A stretch of DNA of 64,000 nucleotides from Berkiella sp964594635. GTDB lineage: Bacteria; Pseudomonadota; Gammaproteobacteria; Berkiellales; Berkiellaceae. A program made the translations under genes and the position numbers. Below the pieces are notes generated by a model. It did no database searches and was not told the origin of the DNA. It saw only the letters and a list, made by a program, of their open reading frames with translations. Positions 17,873 to 23,502 of this stretch are shown in pieces. Numbering within the stretch: the first letter of the stretch is position 1; each line of letters starts with the position of its first letter. The stretch covers positions 228,391 to 292,390 of the forward strand of contig CAZQMV010000003.1 in the NCBI GenBank assembly GCA_964594635.1, in the 5' to 3' direction.

Positions 17873-17903
17873 CCAGTATGTGTAATTATTTTACACATAC
17901 TGG
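17873..17903. promoter_or_regulatory. AbiE operator palindrome 1
   Basis: A perfect inverted repeat: CCAGTATGTGTAA, five-base spacer TTATT, TTACACATACTGG. The same GTATGTGTA...TACACATAC core recurs 54 bases on. It lies just upstream of the -35 box of the abiE promoter. AbiEi antitoxins are known to bind paired inverted repeats in their own promoter, so this is the likely autoregulatory site. Confidence 0.8.
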
Positions 17904-17910
17904 CTATTTT

Positions 17911-17940
17911 TTGACATTTTGTCACTAGTATGTGTATAAT
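17911..17940 (+). promoter_or_regulatory. abiE promoter
   Basis: TTGACA at 17911-17916 and TATAAT at 17935-17940, 18 bases apart, both perfect consensus. The -10 box lies within the second operator palindrome, consistent with repression by the antitoxin. Confidence 0.8.
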
Positions 17941-17953
17941 TATTACACATACT
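17927..17953. promoter_or_regulatory. AbiE operator palindrome 2
   Basis: AGTATGTGTA, seven-base spacer, TACACATACT, covering the -10 box and ending just before the GGAGAG ribosome-binding site. Shares its core with operator 1. Confidence 0.78.
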
Positions 17954-17966
17954 GGAGAGAAATAGC

Positions 17967-18605
17967 GTGGATATTCACGAAATACGCAAAATTGCCAATA
18001 GAGAAGAAATTGATTATCTCTTTTTAATGCATTCTCTGGAAGAATACCGTCAACCTCGAAATAAAATCCAAGCATTTCTACAGGCAGAAGACTTAATTCG
18101 TGTAAAGAAAGGTCTTTATATCTTTGGGGAAAAAGTTAGGCAAGAGCTTTATTCTAAAGAATTGCTCGCCAACTTAATTTATGGCCCATCTGCTATTTCC
18201 CTCGAATACGCACTTGGCTTTTATGGCCTTATTCCTGAACGTGTTGAAGTTGTCACCAGCATTACTAATAATCGTAATAAATATTTTCAGACACCGATTG
18301 GAAGATTTGAATACAATTTTATTTCATCAGCTAAATATTCATTTGGAATTACACAAATCGAGCTTTCCCCTCGTAAGACTTTTTTAATAGCGACCAAAGA
18401 AAAGGCTTTAGCCGACATGCTAATGCTAAAAACAGAAGTTATTAGCTCTGAAAGTGAATTGAAAAGTCACCTGATTGAAAATTTAAGAATCGATGAGTCA
18501 AATTTACAAGAATTGGAATATAAGTCAATTTCAATACTTGCTAAGCTTTATAAACATCGAAATATTGATTTACTACAAAGTTTATTAGAGAAAAATGATG
18601 CATGA
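17967..18605 (+). CDS. abiEi: AbiEi-type antitoxin of a type IV toxin-antitoxin pair
   Basis: 212 residues with a GTG start seven bases after GGAGAG. The N-terminal wHTH region ends in DLIRVKKGLYIFGE, characteristic of AbiEi-family transcriptional regulators. It is followed by the AbiEi domain containing GPSAISLEYALGFYGLIPE. It represses its own operon and counteracts the partner nucleotidyltransferase without forming a tight complex (family knowledge). Two palindromic operators and a consensus promoter lie directly upstream. It overlaps the toxin gene by 11 bases. Confidence 0.9.
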   Translation: MDIHEIRKIANREEIDYLFLMHSLEEYRQPRNKIQAFLQAEDLIRVKKGLYIFGEKVRQELYSKELLANLIYGPSAISLEYALGFYGLIPERVEVVTSITNNRNKYFQTPIGRFEYNFISSAKYSFGITQIELSPRKTFLIATKEKALADMLMLKTEVISSESELKSHLIENLRIDESNLQELEYKSISILAKLYKHRNIDLLQSLLEKNDA

Positions 18606-19461
18606 TGCCATTTCGTACATGTTAGATAAGTATGAGTGTCAAAACCTTGACGATTATACGAATGCTTTAAAAGAAATCATTCAAGAAATCGCTTTATTAG
18701 GGCTATGGCGTGCTAAATTTTTTGAGAAAGCAGCCTTTTACGGTGGAACTTCATTAAGAATTTTATATGGTTTAGATAGATTTTCAGAAGATCTCGATTT
18801 TTCTCTGCTTCGATCTGATTCCACGTTTGATTTAAGTTTGTATAATGTGGCTGTCAAAAAGGAATTAGAAGCTTTTGGATTTGAGCTAGAAGTCGCTTCC
18901 AAAGTTAAAAAAGAAACGCAAATAGTATCAGCCTTTATTAAAGCCGATACTAAAATCCAACTTTTAAATTTAAAAGCCCCAGGGAGTATTGCGAGTCGTT
19001 TACCAAAAGGTCAAGTGCTTACGATTAAAATGGAAGTGGATACCGATCCACCGCCTTTCTTTAAAACTGAAAATAAAACGCTTTTACAGCCCATTCCTTT
19101 TTCAGTAAACGCTTATACCCTTTCTGATGCATTTGCCGGTAAAATTCATGCGATGCTTTGCCACAGTTGGAAGACAAGAGTGAAAGGACGTGATTGGTAT
19201 GATTTTATTTGGTTTATGGGCAGAGAGATCCCTGTGCATTTGAAACATTTGGAACAACGATTAATTCAAACCGGCCATTGGGATAGTTCTAAAAAACTCA
19301 CCGTAAAAGATTTAAAAGATAAAATGCGAGAGCGGATTGATAGCTTGAATATTGACAATGTAAAATCAGATGTTGCTGTTTTCTTAAAAGATCCTGACAG
19401 CATTGCTATTTGGTCTCGGCCATTTTTCTTGGAACAAGTTGATCATCTGAAAGTGGTTTAG
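18595..19461 (+). CDS. abiEii: AbiEii-type nucleotidyltransferase toxin
   Basis: 288 residues of the AbiEii/AbiGii toxin family. The nucleotidyltransferase signature is intact: YGGTSLR at 49-55 and EDLDFS at 65-70 with the paired aspartates, and the later KGRDWYDFIW motif is present. Family members block growth, by tRNA modification in studied cases, and can cause abortive infection during phage attack. It begins at overlapping ATGs at 18595/18598 in the antitoxin stop. The last ten codons and the bases after them are repeated 2.1 kb downstream (21549-21605). Confidence 0.92.
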   Translation: MMHDAISYMLDKYECQNLDDYTNALKEIIQEIALLGLWRAKFFEKAAFYGGTSLRILYGLDRFSEDLDFSLLRSDSTFDLSLYNVAVKKELEAFGFELEVASKVKKETQIVSAFIKADTKIQLLNLKAPGSIASRLPKGQVLTIKMEVDTDPPPFFKTENKTLLQPIPFSVNAYTLSDAFAGKIHAMLCHSWKTRVKGRDWYDFIWFMGREIPVHLKHLEQRLIQTGHWDSSKKLTVKDLKDKMRERIDSLNIDNVKSDVAVFLKDPDSIAIWSRPFFLEQVDHLKVV

Positions 19462-19484
19462 ATCAATTCCTACACTCTTACGGG
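19428..19484 (+). repeat. Direct repeat copy 1 (3' end of abiEii)
   Basis: 57 bases, 52 of them matching 21549-21605. It holds the last ten codons of the toxin gene, its stop codon and the first ~18 bases of a palindromic element (TTCCTAC...). Confidence 0.85.
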
Positions 19485-19493
19485 AGCGCAAGC

Positions 19494-19764
19494 TTATTTT
19501 CTCTTGCTATTTTTAAATCGATTATAAACAAATAAAATGACCGTACAGACACTTGATCCTAAAACGGATACAAATAATTCAAAAAATATTTCTTTAACGA
19601 TTATGCTACCTGCTGCTATTTGAACGGAGAAAGAAAGAAACAAACAGCAGCAAAATAAAGATGCTAAGAAAAAACCTTTTGAGGGACGTCTTTTTTTGAA
19701 TAGTTTGCTGAGAAAAATAGCCTCCAATAAAAGAGGCTATTCCTTCAATGATAAAATGAATCAT
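19494..19764 (-). pseudogene. Small two-helix membrane protein, possibly frameshifted
   Basis: From the ATG at 19764, one frame reads MIHFIIEGIASFIGGYFS, a typical start for a small membrane protein, but ends soon (53 residues) after a low-quality hydrophobic tail. The neighbouring frame, open from about 19727 to 19494, continues with KLFKKRRPSKGFF, two convincing membrane helices and a basic C-terminus. A one-base slip in the run of T bases near 19715-19720 would join them into one ~90-residue protein. Either frame could be real alone. Confidence 0.35.
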
Positions 19765-19821
19765 TATTTTGTCGCCGCTATTGCTTGACCAGCTGCATTT
19801 ATAGAGACTCAATAAACGCAT

Positions 19822-20115
19822 TTATAATTTATTCTAGGTATTTACAACGTTTATTCTTTTTTGATACTGTACACAAATCGTGCCTGCAGGATGCTTCAAC
19901 ATCCTACAAGCACTAACCACAAGCAAACTTTACTAAGGAAGTTAAAGCTCATGGCTGAACGCATTTTATTACATTCTTTCTCAGTTAAAAAGCTCGCTAT
20001 ACAGCGATCCGTCAACTATTTGGTTCAAAAGCACCATTTTTTCACTTAACGGCACCATTTTGCGGTCGTTTTAGAGAAATTTTGTTCGCTTACTAATCAG
20101 TAGGACGGTATAGCT
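19822..20115. other. Intergenic stretch, no convincing gene
   Basis: About 290 AT-rich bases. It contains a small hairpin (AGGATG/CATCCT near 19889-19906) and a possible 32-codon frame from 19951 preceded by AAGGAAG, which I cannot support as a gene. The end probably carries the leader of the wHTH gene. Confidence 0.4.
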
Positions 20116-20580
20116 ATGCAAGCTTATTCGCTTTGTCGCATCTTAAATGATGCTCGCCAACTCACGCGCCTGGTTGATGTGTCACTCGCTGAAATGTTAT
20201 TTGTTTTCAGCAATGCAATGTTAAATGAAGTTGAAAAAATACTTTGGTTAACGTTAGCAGCACACGCCGATCGCGAAACATTTTCCTGCACATTTTCTTA
20301 TGCTCAAATTTCATATTGCATACATCAACCACATGAAAACGTGCACCGCGCTCTCACGCGTTTAATTGCCATGGGCTTCATTGAAAGTGGTGGCCTGCTT
20401 GAATCCTTTGCTCCCCTTGCCCTGCTGCGTAATTTTACTTTTACGGTGACATTGCCGTTGGAGGGGTTGTTGGCATTGAAGAAAACCCCTCGGTGTAAAA
20501 AGCCGTCGGCGTTGCATGTGAATGGGATTTATAAAAGGCCGTCGATAATGATTAATTTGTTGAATAATCGATTACGTTAA
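20116..20580 (+). CDS. Winged-helix DNA-binding-like protein
   Basis: 154 residues. Residues 38-95 (EKILWLTLAAHADRETFSC, then SYAQISYCIH and NVHRALTRLIAMGFIES) have the spacing of a winged helix-turn-helix, like those in replication initiators and phage regulators. The lysine-rich C-terminus has no recognised domain. It lies between the two copies of the abiEii-end direct repeat, next to the small-peptide genes, so it may regulate them (inference). Confidence 0.55.
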   Translation: MQAYSLCRILNDARQLTRLVDVSLAEMLFVFSNAMLNEVEKILWLTLAAHADRETFSCTFSYAQISYCIHQPHENVHRALTRLIAMGFIESGGLLESFAPLALLRNFTFTVTLPLEGLLALKKTPRCKKPSALHVNGIYKRPSIMINLLNNRLR

Positions 20581-20725
20581 ATCTCCCTGCGCTTCGCGCG
20601 GCCCCTCTTTACAAAGAGGGGTCTCGTTCGCTTCGCTCTCTTGGGAGCACTGTTGATGAGCGGAAGCGAATCAATAGCCCACTTTCGTAAAGGGGGCGGC
20701 GAGCATCGCGAGCGGGGGATTTACA
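20581..20725. repeat. Palindromic intergenic repeat
   Basis: Several nested inverted repeats: GCGCTTCGCGC at 20589-20599, CCCCTCTTTACAAAGAGGGG at 20602-20621, and GCGAGC/GATCGCGAGC near the end. The dense palindromes and G-rich end resemble dispersed intergenic elements. Confidence 0.55.
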
Positions 20726-20735
20726 GGAGTACAAA

Positions 20736-20879
20736 ATGACCGAAGCACAATTAAAACAAATAAGTGGTGACTACCTCGAGCATCCGCAAAATTTTACAGA
20801 GCATGGTATTGAAGATTTTGTGAATTATCTTCATTGCACCATTGTGAATGATGTTTATATTCAAATAATCAGTTTGTAA
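20736..20879 (+). CDS. Small protein, 47 residues
   Basis: A short acidic protein starting MTEAQLKQIS and ending in a hydrophobic IIS L tail. It is supported by a strong CAGGAG site eight bases before the ATG and by a partner gene beginning 13 bases after its stop with its own AAGGAAG site. No family recognised. It is not a shadow of a larger gene, since no other frame here looks coding. Confidence 0.5.
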   Translation: MTEAQLKQISGDYLEHPQNFTEHGIEDFVNYLHCTIVNDVYIQIISL

Positions 20880-20891
20880 GGAAGTAGTAAA

Positions 20892-21059
20892 ATGTTGATG
20901 ATTCAAGATGTGAGCGGTGGTAAATTTCACATTGGTGCCATTGTATCTGGCCTGGTGGTGGGTTTTGTGACCGGAGGGCCGATTGGATTAGGGTTTGCGG
21001 CAGGCGGGATTATTATGGCAAGTGGAATTGATAATTTGCATGATTTGTATGAGAAATGA
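20892..21059 (+). CDS. Candidate class II bacteriocin-like peptide with double-glycine leader
   Basis: 55 residues. The first ten read MLMIQDVSGG: I at -7, V at -4 and GG at -2/-1 match the leader cut by peptidase-containing ABC exporters (compare the colicin V leader ending DSVSGG). The predicted mature part is a glycine-rich hydrophobic peptide with several GxxxG spacings (GAIVSG, GLVVG, GGPIG, AAGG) and a short charged tail. An AAGGAAG site precedes the ATG, and a TAA four codons before it fixes the start. Neighbours are a 47-residue gene and, downstream, a 60-residue membrane protein that could give immunity. No exporter is visible in the window. Confidence 0.6.
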   Translation: MLMIQDVSGGKFHIGAIVSGLVVGFVTGGPIGLGFAAGGIIMASGIDNLHDLYEK

Positions 21060-21060
21060 T

Positions 21061-21201
21061 TTCCTGCACCCCTACGGGGCTTGGATTATATTGTCTCGTT
21101 ACCCCACGCATCGGTCCATTCGCTATCGCGCATGGGCCTCACGCGGGGCTATTATCCTACGCGGCTACGCCGCGTTCGACAGTCCCGTAGGGACGTAGGA
21201 A
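21061..21201. repeat. Palindromic element copy A (MITE-like)
   Basis: About 141 bases bounded by TTCCTGC and GTAGGAA. It shares blocks with the element at 21588-21723: TTCCTGCACCCCTACGGGGC at the left, CCCCACGC, then ACGCGGGGCTA and CGCGGCTACGCCGC. A further partly inverted piece (AGCCCCGCGTAAG) follows to about 21310. Confidence 0.65.
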
Positions 21202-21338
21202 TCTAGCCCCGCGTAAGATTTTGCACGCCGTAGGCGGGGAAATCGCAGCGTGGGGAAAAGCGTAAGATTAGCTCGCGCTAGCGAGATAATTGCAGCATGG
21301 GGATTAAAGTGAAATCGCAATTTTAAAGGACCAGTACC

Positions 21339-21521
21339 ATGAACAAACTCCAGATCCACCTCTTCGCCTGGACATCCGCCTGGGTGCTAGCAGAAGCAAT
21401 TTCCCCTGGGATAGGCTATGACGGAAAATTACAAGCATCGTTCATAGCGTTATTTGCGACAATCCTTGGCAGCGGTGCTTATCGCGATTTTATCAGGCTC
21501 CTGTATTGGTGGAAGAGATAA
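21339..21521 (+). CDS. Small membrane protein, 60 residues
   Basis: One or two hydrophobic segments (residues 8-25 and 33-52) and a basic C-terminus (YWWKR). AAAGGA lies eight bases before the ATG. It stands between the two palindromic elements, ~280 bases after the double-glycine peptide gene and on the same strand, so an immunity function is possible but unproven. No family recognised. Confidence 0.5.
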   Translation: MNKLQIHLFAWTSAWVLAEAISPGIGYDGKLQASFIALFATILGSGAYRDFIRLLYWWKR

Positions 21522-21548
21522 TGGAAGGGGGCAGACCTCTTTCAGTTC

Positions 21549-21605
21549 CTTGGAACAAGTTGATAATTTGAAAGTGGTTTAGATCAATTCCTGCACCCCT
21601 ACGGG
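21549..21605 (+). repeat. Direct repeat copy 2 (duplicated 3' end of abiEii)
   Basis: 52 of 57 bases match 19428-19484, including the sequence that would encode the last residues of the AbiEii toxin (EQVDNLKVV) and its stop. There is no toxin gene in front of it here. Confidence 0.85.
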
Positions 21606-21723
21606 GCTAGGTGTTAGGTGGAATGTTCACAACCCCACGCTGCGGTTCATTTGCCTTCGGCAAATGAACCTTACGCGGGGCTAATATCCTGCGCGGCTAC
21701 GCCGCTGAATCAGTAAGCAGGAA
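21588..21723. repeat. Palindromic element copy B (MITE-like)
   Basis: 136 bases with inverted ends TTCCTGC and GCAGGAA and an internal perfect hairpin GGTTCATTTGCC/GGCAAATGAACC. Related to the element at 21061-21201. The remaining ~70 bases to ssb hold a further short repeat (TCCCCCGCGATGC...GGGAGAGGA). Confidence 0.7.
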
Positions 21724-21796
21724 ATATAATTTATTAACAGCGTTCCCCCCACCCTAATCCTCCCCCGCGATGCTTTGACGGGAGAGGAGACTTGAT

Positions 21797-22252
21797 TTAG
21801 AACGGAATATCATCATCAAAATCTTGGCTCATTGGCGCTGGCGCTTCTGCATGCGCGGGTGCCGCTTGGCTTCTGCTGGATTGTGCACGTGGAGCACCGC
21901 CTTCGCTTGCACCGCCTTTACCATCTAACATTTGCATTTCGCCAGCCACAATTTCAGTGGTATAGCGTTCAACGCCAGCTTGATCTTGCCACTTACGGGT
22001 GCGCAAGCTGCCTTCAACATACACTTTGCTACCTTTGCGCAAATATTCACCCGCAATTTCAGCTAAGCGATTGAAAAACACCACACGGTGCCATTCGGTT
22101 CTATCTTGTTGTTCACCAGTTTGCTTGTCTTTCCAGCTTTCACTGGTTGCAATGGTAACATTGGTCACCGCGCCACCACTTGGCATGTAACGCACTTCAG
22201 GATCCGCTCCCAAGTTGCCTACTAAAATTACTTTGTTAATACCTCTAGCCAT
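21797..22252 (-). CDS. ssb: Single-stranded DNA-binding protein
   Basis: 151 residues. The OB fold begins MARGINKVILVGNLGADPEVR, followed by a flexible Gly/Ala/Ser/Pro linker (residues ~112-142) and the acidic tip DFDDDIPF that recruits repair and replication proteins. Its ATG overlaps the end of the MFS gene by 8 bases; uvrA lies beyond, as in many gammaproteobacteria. Confidence 0.97.
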   Translation of the reverse strand: MARGINKVILVGNLGADPEVRYMPSGGAVTNVTIATSESWKDKQTGEQQDRTEWHRVVFFNRLAEIAGEYLRKGSKVYVEGSLRTRKWQDQAGVERYTTEIVAGEMQMLDGKGGASEGGAPRAQSSRSQAAPAHAEAPAPMSQDFDDDIPF

Positions 22253-23417
22253 TTTTAACCCCCAGATTATTGGATTTAAATTGTCTTATTGCTAACCAAC
22301 CAATCCCTGTTAATAACAGGCAACTGACACTTACCCCTTGAGGACCAAATTGTTGCAAGATAGTGCCGCCGAAGGCACCGCCACAAAACATCCCCAAAAA
22401 CTGTGCGCATGAATACATTCCTAAGGCCGAACCTTTACTCGCTTTGGGCGCCATTTTCGACACCATGGAAGGTAAGCATGCTTCTAAATAATTAAATGCG
22501 ACAAAAAACAACACGACCGCAATAGTGAAAAACGTCACATTGGTGGTGTTCATAAAAGTGACAATTGTCACCCCCAACCCTAACACCGCGACGTTCAATA
22601 ATTTCTTCTGCCACTCGCCTTTGTCAGCAAAACGCAACAGTGGTGTTACTAACAACAAAGAGGCTACTAATACCGGTAAATAAAAGCGCCACACCACTTG
22701 TGACGTAAACCCGGTTATTGCCTCAATTTTGCCCGGTAACACTAAAAAGCTGGCAATCAATACCGCATGTAACATAAAAATACTGACATGCAAAGCCCAT
22801 AATGAACCTTGCTGTGAAATTAACCGTACCTGCTCACGAAACGACAAGTGCGTCAATGTAGCTGCCTTGATTGGTTTTAAGAAAAACAATAAGCCAATCC
22901 CTACGACTGCAAGAACAGCTGTTAAAGTGAAAATCCCTTTGAGGCCAATATAGCCATCAAAAATAGGGCCCAATAACAGCGCTAAGGTAAATGTCAAACC
23001 AATGGTTATACCAATTAAGGCCATAGCGCGTGTGCGCACTTCTTCACGGGTCACATCGGATACTAAAGCCAAAATGGGCGAACCAATCGCTCCTGCCCCT
23101 TGGACGGCTCGGCCTAAAATCAGACCACCAATAGAACTAGAAAAGCCAGCTATGATACTTCCTAATGCAAAAATCGATAACCCGCCAATGATAACGGGTC
23201 TGCGCCCGAAATAGTCGGACAACATGCCATAGGGCAATTGTAAAACCGCCTGTGAAAAGCCATAAATGCCAGCTGCCAAGCCAATCAGGGCGGGGGTCGC
23301 TCCGGGTATTTTTTGTCCATAGAGCGCCAATACGGGCAATACCATGAATAAGCCCAACATACGAAGGGCAAAGACCAATGCAAGGATCAGCGTACTTTTA
23401 AGCTCAGTGAAGGTCAT
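22245..23417 (-). CDS. MFS drug/metabolite transporter, YajR-like
   Basis: 390 residues with twelve predicted membrane helices. The signature loop between helices 2 and 3 reads GMLSDYFGRRPVI and motif C is in helix 5 (LALLLGPIFDG). It should be an inner-membrane proton-driven exporter, substrate unknown. The ATG at 23417 is preferred over an in-frame TTG three codons earlier. It is divergent from uvrA and overlaps ssb. Confidence 0.88.
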   Translation of the reverse strand: MTFTELKSTLILALVFALRMLGLFMVLPVLALYGQKIPGATPALIGLAAGIYGFSQAVLQLPYGMLSDYFGRRPVIIGGLSIFALGSIIAGFSSSIGGLILGRAVQGAGAIGSPILALVSDVTREEVRTRAMALIGITIGLTFTLALLLGPIFDGYIGLKGIFTLTAVLAVVGIGLLFFLKPIKAATLTHLSFREQVRLISQQGSLWALHVSIFMLHAVLIASFLVLPGKIEAITGFTSQVVWRFYLPVLVASLLLVTPLLRFADKGEWQKKLLNVAVLGLGVTIVTFMNTTNVTFFTIAVVLFFVAFNYLEACLPSMVSKMAPKASKGSALGMYSCAQFLGMFCGGAFGGTILQQFGPQGVSVSCLLLTGIGWLAIRQFKSNNLGVKNG

Positions 23418-23502
23418 TCGAATCAACAGAGTGACTACCTTTCAAGTGACAATTTCGAACATGGACGGTATATTAGCAAGTTTGCCCAAAGCCTGGAAAT
23501 GT

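Noticed and set aside
19861..20049. 62-codon open frame between the small membrane protein and the wHTH gene
   Set aside because: The composition is not protein-like; only an internal ATG at 19951 has a ribosome-binding site, and the 32 residues after it match nothing.
20995..21198. 67-codon frame overlapping the GG-leader peptide gene
   Set aside because: It is in a different frame, lacks a ribosome-binding site and runs through palindromic element A.
23344..23502. Longer N-terminus for UvrA
   Set aside because: The extra 53 residues have no family similarity and lie over the divergent MFS gene.
23418..23502. LexA/SOS box between the MFS gene and uvrA
   Set aside because: No CTGT-N8-ACAG-type palindrome is present in the gap.
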